The notes under the pieces: generated by a model
What the model was told of the DNA's origin: nothing
Databases searched by the model: none
What the model saw: only the letters and a program-made list of their open reading frames with translations
Assembly: GCA_026713925.1 (NCBI GenBank)
Contig: JAPONM010000007.1
Location: 102,677-166,676 of the forward strand
Reading direction: 5' to 3'
DNA: 64,000 nt
DNA from: Gammaproteobacteria bacterium
GTDB lineage: Bacteria > Pseudomonadota > Gammaproteobacteria > UBA4575
Program-made: the position numbers and the translations under genes
Shown here: piece after piece, positions 1-9,309 of the stretch
Layout: every line of letters begins with the position of its first letter
Position numbering within the stretch: position 1 is the stretch's first letter

Positions 1-50
1 CGGTATAGTATTACCAAAGGGTGGCTGTACCCTGAAATAAGAGGTGGCTC

Positions 51-1982
51 TTGAACGATATGGTTAAAAATTTATTGCTTTGGGCTGTAATTGCGGTGGT
101 ACTGATGACCGTGTTCAATAATTTTGCGCCTCGCCCGGAGTCCCCGTCTGAGCTTTCATATTCCAGGTTCATCGAGCAGGTGTATTCCAACAATGTGAAA
201 TCAGTCCTGATCAGTCCGGACGGCCGCCGTATTGAAGGGGTATATGAAAGCGGGGAGTCCTTCGAGACCCACAGCCCGGGTGACCCGGGCCTGGTCAAGG
301 ACCTGCTGGACCATAACGTGGAGATCGAGGCCGGCGAGGCCAAGCCGCGTTCGCTGCTTCTCGATATTTTGATCAGCTGGTTCCCGATGTTGCTGCTGAT
401 TGGCGTGTGGATATTCTTCATGCGGCAGATGCAGGGCGGCGGTGCGGGTCGTGGTGCCATGTCATTCGGCAAAAGCAAGGCCCGCCTGATGGGTGAAGAC
501 CAGATCAAGGTGACGTTCAACGATGTGGCAGGAATTGAAGAGGCCAAGGAAGAAGTGTCCGAACTGGTCGAGTTCCTGCGAGATCCCGGCAAGTTCCAGA
601 AACTTGGGGGCAAGATTCCACGTGGCGTGCTGATGATCGGATCGCCTGGTACCGGCAAGACGCTGCTCGCCAAGGCGATCGCAGGCGAAGCCAAGGTGCC
701 GTTTTTTACCATTTCAGGTTCGGATTTCGTCGAGATGTTTGTGGGGGTTGGCGCATCCCGGGTACGTGATATGTTCAATCAGGCCAAAAAGCATGCACCC
801 TGTATTATCTTTATCGACGAGATTGATGCGGTGGGGCGTCATCGTGGTGCCGGACTGGGCGGAGGCCATGATGAACGCGAGCAGACGCTGAATCAGTTGC
901 TGGTGGAAATGGACGGATTTGACGCCAATGCGGGGGTGATCGTGATTGCAGCCACCAACCGGCCCGATGTGCTGGACCCGGCCCTGCTGCGTCCTGGCCG
1001 GTTTGACCGTCAGGTCACCGTTCCGCTGCCGGATATCAGGGGCCGCGAGCTCATTCTGAAAGTGCACATGCGCAAGGTACCGGTTGGCAAGGATGTCCGC
1101 GCCGATTTCATTGCCCGGGGCACACCGGGATTCTCCGGGGCAGATCTGGCAAACCTGGTCAATGAAGCTGCATTGTTTGCAGCACGTGCCAACAAGCGTA
1201 CCGTGAACATGGAAGATTTTGAGCGGGCCAAGGACAAGGTCCTGATGGGCACCGAGCGCAAGTCGATGGTAATGAGCGACGACGAGAAGAAACTGACGGC
1301 ATACCATGAGTCAGGGCATGCAATCGTAGGGCGCCTGGTGCCTGAGCATGACCCGGTCTACAAGGTATCGATCATACCCAGGGGGCGGGCACTGGGTGTC
1401 ACCATGTTCCTGCCGGAAGAGGACCGCTACAGTCACAGCAAGCAACGTCTGGAAAGCCAGATCTCCAGCCTGTTCGGCGGACGGGTTGCCGAGGAGCTTA
1501 TCTTTGGTCATGACGCGGTCACCACGGGTGCATCGAATGACATCGAACGTGCCACCGAAATTGCACGTGCGATGGTGACCAAATGGGGCCTTTCGGAAAA
1601 AATGGGCCCGCTGTCATATGGTGACGAGGACGGGGAAGTGTTCCTGGGTCATTCCGTCACACAGCACAAGACTGTTTCGGATGACACGGCCAATTCGATC
1701 GATCTGGAAGTACGGCGGATTATTGACACCAATTATGAGCGCACAATGGATCTCATCAAGGAAAATATGGACAAGCTCCATGCCATGGCCCAGGCCTTGA
1801 TAAAATACGAGACACTGGATGTGGGACAGATTGATGACATCATGGCCGGGGGTGAACCGCGCCCACCCGAGGACTGGGAAGATGCAGATGACAGCACAAA
1901 CTCGGGAAGGACAGCCAAATCCTCCGGAGACGATTCTTCCAAGGATTCGGACCCGATCGGTGATCCCGCAAGCGAACACTGA
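51..1982 (+). CDS. ftsH: ATP-dependent zinc metalloprotease FtsH
   Basis: Membrane-anchored AAA+ protease that degrades unassembled membrane proteins and short-lived regulators. Of 643 residues, the first (about 6-24) and second (about 101-123) transmembrane segments bracket the periplasmic domain. The AAA module follows, with Walker A GSPGTGKT near residue 197 and Walker B IIFIDEID. The zinc-protease motif HESGH lies at residues 419-423. The C-terminal tail is acidic and low in complexity, as in many FtsH proteins. The start taken is TTG at 51, because GAGG at 41-44 sits 6 bases before it and the resulting [11 protein letters not shown] resembles related FtsH N-termini; ATG at 60 is the alternative. 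It opens the conserved block leading to glmM. Family assignment is certain; only the start codon is in doubt. Confidence 0.97.
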   Translation: MNDMVKNLLLWAVIAVVLMTVFNNFAPRPESPSELSYSRFIEQVYSNNVKSVLISPDGRRIEGVYESGESFETHSPGDPGLVKDLLDHNVEIEAGEAKPRSLLLDILISWFPMLLLIGVWIFFMRQMQGGGAGRGAMSFGKSKARLMGEDQIKVTFNDVAGIEEAKEEVSELVEFLRDPGKFQKLGGKIPRGVLMIGSPGTGKTLLAKAIAGEAKVPFFTISGSDFVEMFVGVGASRVRDMFNQAKKHAPCIIFIDEIDAVGRHRGAGLGGGHDEREQTLNQLLVEMDGFDANAGVIVIAATNRPDVLDPALLRPGRFDRQVTVPLPDIRGRELILKVHMRKVPVGKDVRADFIARGTPGFSGADLANLVNEAALFAARANKRTVNMEDFERAKDKVLMGTERKSMVMSDDEKKLTAYHESGHAIVGRLVPEHDPVYKVSIIPRGRALGVTMFLPEEDRYSHSKQRLESQISSLFGGRVAEELIFGHDAVTTGASNDIERATEIARAMVTKWGLSEKMGPLSYGDEDGEVFLGHSVTQHKTVSDDTANSIDLEVRRIIDTNYERTMDLIKENMDKLHAMAQALIKYETLDVGQIDDIMAGGEPRPPEDWEDADDSTNSGRTAKSSGDDSSKDSDPIGDPASEH

Positions 1983-2036
1983 GTCGATCGATCTGCTTGG
2001 GCAACTGAAGCCTTAGGCTTGCAGGCCGGTAACAGG

Positions 2037-2060
2037 ATACTGCGCAGAGTGCAGTATTTT
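2037..2060 (+). terminator. terminator-like hairpin after ftsH
   Basis: ATACTGC (2037-2043) pairs perfectly with GCAGTAT (2051-2057) across a 7-base loop and is followed by TTT. It lies in the short gap between ftsH and glmM. The T tract is short, so termination may be partial. Confidence 0.4.
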
Positions 2061-2112
2061 CGTATTCAGTTCTTTTGGGTATTCAGGTTTCAGTCATTAT
2101 TCTGGGATACGG

Positions 2113-3447
2113 ATGGGAAGAAAATATTTTGGAACGGACGGGGTACGCGGTCGCGTAGGCGATGGCGTAATGACGCCTGATTTTGTACTGAAACTGGGCT
2201 GGGCCGCAGGCCGTGTGTTGTGTACGGATGACAGAAACCTGGTCCTGATCGGCAAGGACACCCGCATTTCCGGCTACATGTTCGAATCGGTGCTTGAGGC
2301 AGGCCTGTCCGCGGCCGGCGTCGATAGCCGTCTGCTGGGTCCCATGCCTACACCTGCTGTAGCGTATCTCACGCGCACCCTGCGTGCGGCGGCCGGTATC
2401 GTAATCAGTGCATCACACAATCGGTTTCATGACAACGGCGTGAAGTTTTTTTCTGCGGAAGGGAAAAAACTGCCTCATGAAGCCGAAATTGAAATTGAGA
2501 ACCAGATCGGACAGGCCTTGGCGGTGGTCGGCTCGGACAAGCTCGGGAAAGTGGAGCGGGTCAACGATGCTGCCGGGCGCTACATCGAGTTTTGCAAGAG
2601 TACTGTGCCGACACGTACCCGGCTGAACGGTTTGAAGATCGTGGTCGACTGTGCGCATGGCGCCACCTATCACATTGCACCCAGCGTATTTTCAGAGCTT
2701 GGCGCCGAAGTGATCAGCACCGCATCACAGCCTAATGGCCTGAACATCAATGAGGGCTGCGGGTCCACTGACCCGGGGCTGCTGTGTGCGGCAGTGTTGG
2801 AGCATCAGGCTGACCTGGGCATTGCAATCGACGGGGACGGGGATCGTGTCATCATGGCGGACAGTACCGGGGCGACGGTCGATGGAGATGAGCTTTTGTT
2901 CCTGATTGCACAGGCCCGCAAGTCTGATAATACCCTTCATGGCGGTGTCGTGGGTACCCAGATGAGCAATCTTGGCCTGGAGCATGCCCTGCGTGATGCA
3001 GGGATCGGGTTCAAGCGGGCAGCGGTCGGGGACCGCAATGTGGTGGAGATGCTGCATGCGCACTCCTGGATCCTCGGTGGGGAGCCGTCAGGGCACATTA
3101 TCTGTCTGGATCGCATGACGACCTGTGATGCGATCATCTCTGCATTGCAGGTGCTGCATATACTGGTTACCTCTGAACAAAGTCTCCATGAAGCCAAATC
3201 CGGCATGCACAAATACCCGCAGACGCTGATCAACATTCCTGTGCAATCCGGGGTCGACATTGACAGTGTCCCCGAGATCCAGAAAATCGTCCGGCATGCC
3301 GAGTCGGACCTGGGGGACTCGGGGCGGGTACTGCTGCGTCCTTCCGGCACTGAGCCCCTGGTCAGGGTGATGGTGGAAGGGGCCGATGCACATAAAGTGG
3401 AGCAGTTGGCACAGCACATCGCGGAATGCGTGTCCGCTTCCTGCTAG
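2113..3447 (+). CDS. glmM: phosphoglucosamine mutase GlmM
   Basis: Converts glucosamine-6-phosphate to glucosamine-1-phosphate in the cytoplasm, for UDP-GlcNAc and so for peptidoglycan and LPS. The 444-residue length is the family norm. The active-site phosphoserine loop ISASHN places the reactive serine at residue 101. The metal-binding loop DGDGDR has aspartates at 240, 242 and 244. The phosphate-binding loop [12 protein letters not shown] is near the C-terminus. The N-terminal [13 protein letters not shown] is the classic GlmM opening. It follows ftsH by 130 bases without the folP gene found there in many relatives. Confidence 0.98.
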   Translation: MGRKYFGTDGVRGRVGDGVMTPDFVLKLGWAAGRVLCTDDRNLVLIGKDTRISGYMFESVLEAGLSAAGVDSRLLGPMPTPAVAYLTRTLRAAAGIVISASHNRFHDNGVKFFSAEGKKLPHEAEIEIENQIGQALAVVGSDKLGKVERVNDAAGRYIEFCKSTVPTRTRLNGLKIVVDCAHGATYHIAPSVFSELGAEVISTASQPNGLNINEGCGSTDPGLLCAAVLEHQADLGIAIDGDGDRVIMADSTGATVDGDELLFLIAQARKSDNTLHGGVVGTQMSNLGLEHALRDAGIGFKRAAVGDRNVVEMLHAHSWILGGEPSGHIICLDRMTTCDAIISALQVLHILVTSEQSLHEAKSGMHKYPQTLINIPVQSGVDIDSVPEIQKIVRHAESDLGDSGRVLLRPSGTEPLVRVMVEGADAHKVEQLAQHIAECVSASC

Positions 3448-3554
3448 ATATTAGTATCGTGATTCGAAACACGAGGCCATGCCCTTTGGGGTTTGCTTAA
3501 TGAGCCGGTGATGGGTAAGCTGCGCACTTTTGATTTTCAACAGATTGGGCGTTT

Positions 3555-4310
3555 ATGCGACAGCTATTAGTGGCCGGAAACTGGAAATTGAATGGTTCCC
3601 TGGAGCTTGTTTTTGCATTGTTATCCGGCATTTCTGATCGACTTTCTGAAGTCGGGAATACGGAAGTTGCCGTATGTCCGCCATTTATCTACCTGGAACA
3701 TGCACGCCGGCAATTGCAGGGCTTGGAGATTGCCCTGGGCGCCCAGGATTGCTCAGACCAGCAACAGGGTGCCTATACGGGGGAAGTCTCGGCTGCAATG
3801 ATCCGGGAACTCGGCTGCAAGTACATTATTGTCGGACACTCGGAACGGCGTCATCTCTACTCGGAAAGCGATGCCACGGTGGCCATGAAGTTCGAACGGG
3901 TCAGGGAAAGTGACCTGATTCCCATACTGTGTGTTGGTGAAACCCTGGAGGAGCGTGAAAGCGGGCACACAGAGATGGTGATCTCAAGGCAGCTGGATGC
4001 GGTTCTCAAGCGTTCGGGTGTTGGGGGATTCAGGCATGCGGTCATTGCTTATGAGCCCGTCTGGGCGATTGGTACGGGCAAGACTGCGACACCTGTGCAG
4101 GCCCAGCAGGTGCACGCATTCATCCGTGGCAGGCTTGAGGCGCAGGATAAAGAGATTGCAGCACATCTTCGCATTCTTTATGGTGGCAGCGTGAAACCGG
4201 ACAATGCCCGCGAGCTGCTACAGGAAAATGATATCGATGGAGGCCTCATAGGGGGGGCAGCACTCAAGGCTGAAGATTTTGTTGCGATTGCTGCTGCTGG
4301 AGACGCATAG
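3555..4310 (+). CDS. tpiA: triosephosphate isomerase
   Basis: Interconverts dihydroxyacetone phosphate and glyceraldehyde-3-phosphate in glycolysis and gluconeogenesis. It is a single TIM barrel of 251 residues. Visible catalytic elements are the lysine in GNWKLNG near the N-terminus, His95 in GHSERR, Glu167 in AYEPVWAIGTGK and the phosphate-binding YGGSVKP. It lies between glmM and secG as in many gammaproteobacteria, 33 bases before secG, probably in one transcript with it. Confidence 0.98.
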   Translation: MRQLLVAGNWKLNGSLELVFALLSGISDRLSEVGNTEVAVCPPFIYLEHARRQLQGLEIALGAQDCSDQQQGAYTGEVSAAMIRELGCKYIIVGHSERRHLYSESDATVAMKFERVRESDLIPILCVGETLEERESGHTEMVISRQLDAVLKRSGVGGFRHAVIAYEPVWAIGTGKTATPVQAQQVHAFIRGRLEAQDKEIAAHLRILYGGSVKPDNARELLQENDIDGGLIGGAALKAEDFVAIAAAGDA

Positions 4311-4343
4311 CCTGCTTATCAGGCAACAACAGGTACAAGTCAT

Positions 4344-4814
4344 ATGATGTTATACAGCATACTGGTGGCCATTGATGTCCTGCTTGCTGCCAGCATTATC
4401 GGTCTGGTATTGATCCAGCAGGGCAAGGGTGCTGATGTGGGTGCAGCATTTGGCAGCGGCGCATCGGGTACGGTATTCGGTTCCAGGGGATCTGCTTCCT
4501 TCATGGCACGCGTCACTGCAATCCTTGCCGCCCTGTTTTTTGCCAACAGCCTGCTGCTCGCCTACCTTGCAAGCCATCGACCTGTCGCAGAAAGTGTCAT
4601 CGATCTGCCGGGCGAAGTGATTGAAGAAATGGTGGATATACCTGGTGCCACAAGCCTCTCGGACGAGCGACCTTCACAGGCACCTGTCGAGGAATCAGAC
4701 CTGCCGGACTTGCCTGAAACGGATATTCCTGACGAGGATATACTTGATCTGGACTTGCCTGAAACGGATATTCCCCGGCCGGACATACCTGAAGCTGAAT
4801 TGCCTGAAAACTAA
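4344..4814 (+). CDS. secG: preprotein translocase subunit SecG with extended acidic tail
   Basis: Small inner-membrane subunit of SecYEG that assists protein export. Two transmembrane segments (about residues 3-25 and 52-74) flank the conserved cytoplasmic loop with GKGADVGAAFGSGASGTVFG. E. coli SecG has 110 residues; this protein has 156. The excess is an acidic, proline-rich tail from about residue 95 built on LPETDIP / DIPEAELP motifs. A 23-base stretch at 4707-4729 repeats exactly at 4752-4774, so the tail arose partly by 45-base tandem duplication. ATG at 4344 or 4347 could start translation; no strong ribosome site is visible. Confidence 0.95.
   Translation: MMLYSILVAIDVLLAASIIGLVLIQQGKGADVGAAFGSGASGTVFGSRGSASFMARVTAILAALFFANSLLLAYLASHRPVAESVIDLPGEVIEEMVDIPGATSLSDERPSQAPVEESDLPDLPETDIPDEDILDLDLPETDIPRPDIPEAELPEN
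4707..4774 (+). repeat. 45-bp tandem repeat inside the secG tail
   Basis: The 23 bases at 4707-4729 recur without change at 4752-4774, a spacing of 45 bases or 15 codons. The reading frame is kept and both copies encode DLPETDIP. Confidence 0.85.
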
Positions 4815-4826
4815 ACAAAACCGAAA

Positions 4827-4845
4827 CTGCCTGTAAAGCAGGCAG
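4827..4845 (+). terminator. hairpin after secG
   Basis: CTGCCTG and CAGGCAG form a perfect 7-bp stem with loop TAAAG, 12 bases after the secG stop. An outer AAACTG...CAGTTT can extend it imperfectly. There is no long T tract, so it may stabilise the mRNA rather than terminate. Confidence 0.45.
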
Positions 4846-4862
4846 GACAGTTTCATCGGTGG

Positions 4863-4917
4863 GGTGCAAATCCCGGGAGACCGGCGAGTGACTGCATCCA
4901 GTCTCGCCCGCTGCACC
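4863..4917 (+). ncRNA. candidate structured RNA element between secG and the methyltransferase-HNH gene
   Basis: A closing stem GGTGCA/TGCACC (4863-4868 with 4912-4917) encloses the self-complementary TCCCGGGA (4871-4878) and a strong hairpin. In that hairpin GGCGA pairs with TCGCC (4883-4887 with 4904-4908) and GACTG with CAGTC (4890-4894 with 4899-4903) around a CATC loop, with a 2-base bulge. The nested, GC-rich pairing outside any gene suggests a folded leader RNA or small RNA. I could not match it to a riboswitch class; the GGTGCAAATCC string alone resembles part of the cobalamin element, but the other conserved boxes are missing. Confidence 0.35.
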
Positions 4918-5071
4918 GCGATTGAAATTTCCTCGCAAGGGGTATATACCTCTTCACACATGGAATTCCAGACACAGGTCCTGATTGATATCCTGATCCG
5001 GGCTTCAACTTGCCCGGTTCATGGCAGAGTCCTTTGTAAGCCGAACCGGGGGAATGCAGGTGGGTAAATCC

Positions 5072-6766
5072 ATGTCTAGCAGCTGGTACCAGAAGCACGC
5101 GCAGCAGGTTTCGGCACAGTACGAATCCGTTGATGCACAGGACGTCCATGGCTGGCTGCTCGATTATCTGCCGACCGGGTGCGGGCGCATCCTCGATGTG
5201 GGGGCCGGAAGTGGCCGGGATGCCGTCTGGCTGGCTGGCCTGGGGCATGATGTGGTAGCGGTGGAGCCTTCACCTGCGATGCGTGAGGAAGCCATGCGGC
5301 GGCATGGCAATGTGTCCATCCAGTGGCTGGATGAGCGGCTGCCGGATTTGCCCAAGACCTCCCGTCAAGGGCCATTTGATCTGATCCTGCTGAGTGCAGT
5401 CTGGATGCATGTGCCGGTGAGTGAGCGCAAACGGGCTTTCCGGAAACTGATCCATTTGCTGAAGCCGCAAGGAACCCTTGCAGTGACACTGCGCCTGGGT
5501 CCGGGGGTAGCGGAGCGGGAGGTGCATGCAGTGTCCCCTGAAGAGCTGGAGACCCTGGCATACGATCATGGAGCATTTGTAGCGTGCCGTGAGGAAAGCA
5601 GGGATTGCCTAGGCCGGGAGGATGTCCGCTGGGCCCAGATAGCGATACGCTTTCCAAACGATGGTGCCGGGACCCTCCCGCTGCTGCGCCACATTATTCT
5701 CAAGCAAAACAAAAGCGCCACCTACAAGCTGGCCCTGTTACGCACACTGTGCCGGATCGCAGAAGGTGTAGCAGGCGTTGCACGAATCAACGAGGATGAC
5801 ACCGTCAGCATTCCGATGGGCCTAGTGGCCCTGACCTGGCTTCGATTGTTCATGCCATTACTGGACAGGCAGTTTCCTCAGCATCCGACGAATATCGGCC
5901 ACCAGGGCCTGGGGTTTGTAAAGGAAGCTTTCCTGCAGCTGAGGGGCCTGTCACACCTCGATCTGCGCATGGGCATGCGTGTTGGTGAAGAATCCGGTGC
6001 CGCACTGCATCAGGCGCTCAAGGATGCAGCGGTCAACATCAAAGCGATGCCGGCTACGTACATGACCTATCCAAATGGAGGGCAGATCCTGAAGGTACAA
6101 TCGGGCGCAAGAAGGCGACGCCCAAAGCATGTCCGGCTGGATGAGGATTATCTTTTCAGCTTTGGCGAGATGCGGGTTCCGCAAGACCTGTGGCAGACCC
6201 TGCGAAAGCACGCGGTGTGGGTAGAGCCGGTCGTGGTGTCGGAATGGAGTGAGATGATTCGCAGCTATGCGCAGGGCCAAGACAGGCAAATTGATGAGAG
6301 CCGGATCAAGGAAGCCATGATCTGGGCAGAACCGGAACGCGATACCAGAGTTCCCCGGAATCAGGCGTTGCTGCTGTTGGAAGGCAAGCGGCTGTATTGC
6401 GTGTGGAGCGGGAAGCGCCTCAGAAAGGATTCGCTGGACATGGATCACTGTTTGCCCTGGTCGGTCTGGTCGTGCGGCGACCTGTGGAACCTGATGCCGG
6501 CTCACCGCACGGTGAACCAAAACAAGAAAAGAGACCTTCTTCCCAGTGACTCGGTTATGGATGCCGCCGAGGACAGGATTCTGGACTGGTGGGGCAAGGC
6601 GTATTCCCGTGAGGCCTTGCTGCAGGAGCAGTTTTTTCTTGAAGCCGCTTCAAGTCTGCCAGGTATCCAGCCTGGAGACCATGCTCTGGACGAGATTTTC
6701 GAGTCGGTCTGCCTGCAACGTGCCAAGCTCAGGCGTGACCAGCAGGCTCCGGAATGGGATGGTTGA
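5072..6766 (+). CDS. fusion of SAM-dependent methyltransferase and HNH nuclease
   Basis: A 564-residue protein if it starts at ATG 5072, which has AGGTGGG about 7 bases upstream; upstream in-frame ATGs at 5021 and 5054 lack a well-placed site. Residues of about 1-180 form a class I methyltransferase: motif I ILDVGAGSG near residue 40, then an acidic VAVEPS motif and LLKPQGTLAVTLR. The middle (about 190-400) has no domain I can name. Near residue 457 an HNH nuclease core is intact (MDHCLPWS, then DLWNLMPAHRTVNQNKKRD). Methyl transfer plus nucleic-acid cleavage in one chain suggests a DNA-modifying or defence enzyme. Substrate and function are unknown. It is monocistronic, between the secG hairpin and a minus-strand gene group. 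Confidence 0.8.
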   Translation: MSSSWYQKHAQQVSAQYESVDAQDVHGWLLDYLPTGCGRILDVGAGSGRDAVWLAGLGHDVVAVEPSPAMREEAMRRHGNVSIQWLDERLPDLPKTSRQGPFDLILLSAVWMHVPVSERKRAFRKLIHLLKPQGTLAVTLRLGPGVAEREVHAVSPEELETLAYDHGAFVACREESRDCLGREDVRWAQIAIRFPNDGAGTLPLLRHIILKQNKSATYKLALLRTLCRIAEGVAGVARINEDDTVSIPMGLVALTWLRLFMPLLDRQFPQHPTNIGHQGLGFVKEAFLQLRGLSHLDLRMGMRVGEESGAALHQALKDAAVNIKAMPATYMTYPNGGQILKVQSGARRRRPKHVRLDEDYLFSFGEMRVPQDLWQTLRKHAVWVEPVVVSEWSEMIRSYAQGQDRQIDESRIKEAMIWAEPERDTRVPRNQALLLLEGKRLYCVWSGKRLRKDSLDMDHCLPWSVWSCGDLWNLMPAHRTVNQNKKRDLLPSDSVMDAAEDRILDWWGKAYSREALLQEQFFLEAASSLPGIQPGDHALDEIFESVCLQRAKLRRDQQAPEWDG

Positions 6767-6794
6767 TGCGGGGTATGCTAAGCGATCCTTTTCC

Positions 6795-6893
6795 CTAGAA
6801 CACAAATGCCATGATGATGGCATATAACACAATTACGATCCCCACGAGCAGTGCAATCGTGTCAAACTTCTTATAGTCATTGTCTTCGGGCAT
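6795..6893 (-). CDS. 32-residue single-span membrane peptide
   Basis: A short minus-strand reading frame begins at ATG 6893-6891 with AGGAG about 8 bases upstream and ends at TAG 6795-6797. The product has a charged start (MPEDNDYKKFD) and a continuous hydrophobic stretch of about 20 residues (TIALLVGIVIVLYAIIMAFV). That charge and hydrophobicity layout, plus the good ribosome site, argue for a real small membrane protein. No family is recognised. It could be an accessory subunit or a stress peptide; it lies upstream of nothing on its own strand except the end of the methyltransferase-HNH gene, which faces it. Confidence 0.6.
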   Translation of the reverse strand: MPEDNDYKKFDTIALLVGIVIVLYAIIMAFVF

Positions 6894-6965
6894 GGCTGAT
6901 ACTCCTTGATCAGATGTGCATGTATATTGGTTAGAAATTTCTTGATCATGCAATAATCCCATGAA

Positions 6966-6986
6966 CCATGTGGGTTGTCCACATGG
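6966..6986. repeat. 8-bp inverted repeat
   Basis: CCATGTGG (6966-6973) and CCACATGG (6979-6986) are perfect complements around GTTGT. It lies upstream of the small membrane peptide on the minus strand and downstream of mgtE, so it could be an operator or a weak terminator. The remaining 6987-7139 shows nothing I can interpret. Confidence 0.4.
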
Positions 6987-7139
6987 TGATGTCCGAAACC
7001 GCTGTTTTCAGAGTCCTGTCTTCACCTGTCCGGCTGGTACATTTATGGCAGCAGGCTACAAGGTAACCGGGTCAGGGTCTGGTCCATTCCCTTTCCCCTT
7101 CCCCTTCACCAAATCCTCCAGGGGCCACGAGGCTTTTGT

Positions 7140-8462
7140 TTACGTTATCAGCATGCCCGACAACAGGGTGGCAATCCCCAGGAAAAAGAAAAATCCGGCA
7201 ATATCCGTCACGGTTGTCACAAAGATTGAAGAGGCCGCAGCGGGGTCCTGGCCAAGCTTCTCCAGGGTAATCGGGACAAGGGCCCCGGCAAAACCTGCCA
7301 TGACCATAGCAAGTACCATGGAGGATGCGATGACGATAACCAGACCCAGCTGACCACTCCAGAGATAGACACCGACTCCACAGGGGATGGCGATTGCAAT
7401 TCCGTTGAACAGTCCAACGCAGACTTCCTTTCCAGTCACTTTGAGCCATTGCGCAATCCGGATTTCACGCAGTGCAAGGCCACGCATGGTGACCGCAAGG
7501 GCCTGTGCACCTGCATTGCCTGACTGACCGGCTACCACCGGCAACAGCACGGCCAGTGCAGTGAACTGTGCGATCGTGTTTTCGAACAGGCCTACCACCG
7601 CGGCAGCCATGAAAGCGGTAACGAGGTTGATCTGCAACCACGGCATCCGCTTCCTGAATGCAAACCCGATGCTGGAAGTTGCCCGCTCATCCTTGCTTGC
7701 ACCCACCATCGTCTGGATGTCCAGGGATGCAGATTCCTTGACGGCCTCAATGAGTTCAGAATGGCGGATCACACCAAGCAGGACGCCTTCGTGATCAATG
7801 ACGGGGAGTTCTTCCAGCTTGTAGCGGTCAAGCCGGTCGACGACCTCCTCCGTAGGGTCCATGGGGGAAATGGCTGTGACGATCCCATGTGATAGGCTTT
7901 CCAGAGACTGTTCCGGTTTCGCCAGGATAAGGTCCTTGATGTCGACAATCGAGACCAGTTTATCGCCCTCATCAATGATCTTGAGATCTGTTACATCCAT
8001 GTTGTGGGGCCGCCTGCGAAGCCCTTCAATGGCTTGGGCAACAGTCTGTCCACCGCGCAGGGCGACGACCTGGGTATCCATGAGATGTCCTGCAGAATCA
8101 GGTGGATAGCTCAACAGGCGCCTCAGTTCGACCGCATCGCTTGCATCGAGGCTTGTGAGCACTTCCTCGCGCTCGTTTTCGGTCAATCGGCTCAGCAGAA
8201 CTGCTAGCCCCTGTATATTGACCAGTTTTGCTAGTCCAGCACGGTCTCTGGCAGGCAAGTGCAGCAGGATCTCGGAGCCAGCATTGGCACTAAGGGCTTC
8301 CCAGCTTGCGGCCCGGCTGGAAGAGGGCAGTTCCGCGAGCAATCTGGCTGCATCCCGCGGATCAATCTGTTCGAGTTTTTGAGCAGCTTCTTCAGGGTGA
8401 CTTTCAAAGAACCGTCTGATCAGGGCATCAACGGCAGGTGACTCCGCTTCTCGTGTATCCAT
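7140..8462 (-). CDS. mgtE: MgtE-type magnesium transporter
   Basis: Inner-membrane magnesium channel of 440 residues. The N-terminal helical MgtE domain (about 10-125, with SRLTENEREEVLTSLD) is followed by a CBS pair (about 130-250, with PVIDHEGVLLGVI). The C-terminal five-helix pore carries the signature PVVAGQSGNAGAQALAV. In the family the cytoplasmic N and CBS domains sense magnesium and gate the pore. It starts one base after the stop of the upstream MgtE-domain gene (TAA G ATG), which implies translational coupling. It is the last gene of a three-gene minus-strand operon. Confidence 0.93.
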   Translation of the reverse strand: MDTREAESPAVDALIRRFFESHPEEAAQKLEQIDPRDAARLLAELPSSSRAASWEALSANAGSEILLHLPARDRAGLAKLVNIQGLAVLLSRLTENEREEVLTSLDASDAVELRRLLSYPPDSAGHLMDTQVVALRGGQTVAQAIEGLRRRPHNMDVTDLKIIDEGDKLVSIVDIKDLILAKPEQSLESLSHGIVTAISPMDPTEEVVDRLDRYKLEELPVIDHEGVLLGVIRHSELIEAVKESASLDIQTMVGASKDERATSSIGFAFRKRMPWLQINLVTAFMAAAVVGLFENTIAQFTALAVLLPVVAGQSGNAGAQALAVTMRGLALREIRIAQWLKVTGKEVCVGLFNGIAIAIPCGVGVYLWSGQLGLVIVIASSMVLAMVMAGFAGALVPITLEKLGQDPAAASSIFVTTVTDIAGFFFFLGIATLLSGMLIT

Positions 8463-8463
8463 C

Positions 8464-9309
8464 TTATTGACTCCCTCTTTCTGTCAGCGGTTTCCTGACA
8501 GCCAGCGATGTACTGAGGACATTGGCAAGTCCGAGATAGCAAGTCTCGGCCAGGTCCAGAAAGGTTTCAGAGGGAACCTGTTCTTTTCCCCCTGGGCGAG
8601 GGCTGGTAATGACCGCTTGCAAGGTGGCGTGTCTCAATACGCCAAGAAATCGGCCCTGTCGGTCTACAACCGGTAAATAGTCATTGTTTTGCCAGCCTGA
8701 GTCATTTGCCGTCATCTTGAGCGTCGCATTGGCGCTCAGTACTGAGGATACAGGCTTGAGTTCGCTGCTCAGGACACTCTTTTCGTCATCTGTCTGGATC
8801 AGTGTGACCAACGACACAATTCCTTTCAGGTGATGCATCTTGTCGACAACATAAATCCGGTGATAGTCGGGGTATTCTTCATTCCTCAGCCGTTCACGCG
8901 CTTTGCTGACCGTACAGCCCAGCGGCAGGGTCAATACGGCAGGCTCAATCCAGGCCCCGACTGTCGAAAGTGAATAATTCAGGATTAACGATACTCTAGC
9001 AGCGATGCGCCAGGGCAATTGCCCAAGAATATGCTCTCGCTTATCTTTCGTCATATGGCGCAGAATGCGTGTCGCAGTTTTCAGTTCCAGTGCCGAGATG
9101 TGCTTGGCAGCATCCGTATCGGAAAGTTTTGAAATGCATTTTGCTGCAGGGTAAGGCAGCATGGAAGCCAGTATCTCGGCACTGTGTTGATCCGACATCG
9201 CGTCGATAAAATCCATCGCTGCAGCAGGTACCATATCTTCTAGGAGGCGTGCTGCAGTATGCGGGTGATGTTTGGCAAAGTGCTGGGCCAGTTCAAATTT
9301 ATACGACAT
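8464..9309 (-). CDS. soluble MgtE N-domain / CBS-domain protein without pore
   Basis: A 281-residue protein starting at ATG 9309, inside the 3' end of the mscS gene (11-base overlap). Residues of about 1-120 resemble the MgtE N-domain (HHPHTAARLLEDM, ELKTATRILRHM). Residues of about 125-245 carry two CBS-like motifs (YHRIYVVDKMHHLKGIVSL and DYLPVVDRQGRFLGVLRH). No transmembrane helices are visible, so the channel part is absent. Because it is coupled to both mscS and mgtE, it may be a separate cytoplasmic sensor or modulator for one or both channels. That role is inferred. Confidence 0.78.
   Translation of the reverse strand: MSYKFELAQHFAKHHPHTAARLLEDMVPAAAMDFIDAMSDQHSAEILASMLPYPAAKCISKLSDTDAAKHISALELKTATRILRHMTKDKREHILGQLPWRIAARVSLILNYSLSTVGAWIEPAVLTLPLGCTVSKARERLRNEEYPDYHRIYVVDKMHHLKGIVSLVTLIQTDDEKSVLSSELKPVSSVLSANATLKMTANDSGWQNNDYLPVVDRQGRFLGVLRHATLQAVITSPRPGGKEQVPSETFLDLAETCYLGLANVLSTSLAVRKPLTERGSQ

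Noticed and set aside
4860..4920. Cobalamin riboswitch
   Set aside because: GGTGCAAATCC resembles one box, but the downstream conserved boxes are missing and the downstream gene is not B12-related.
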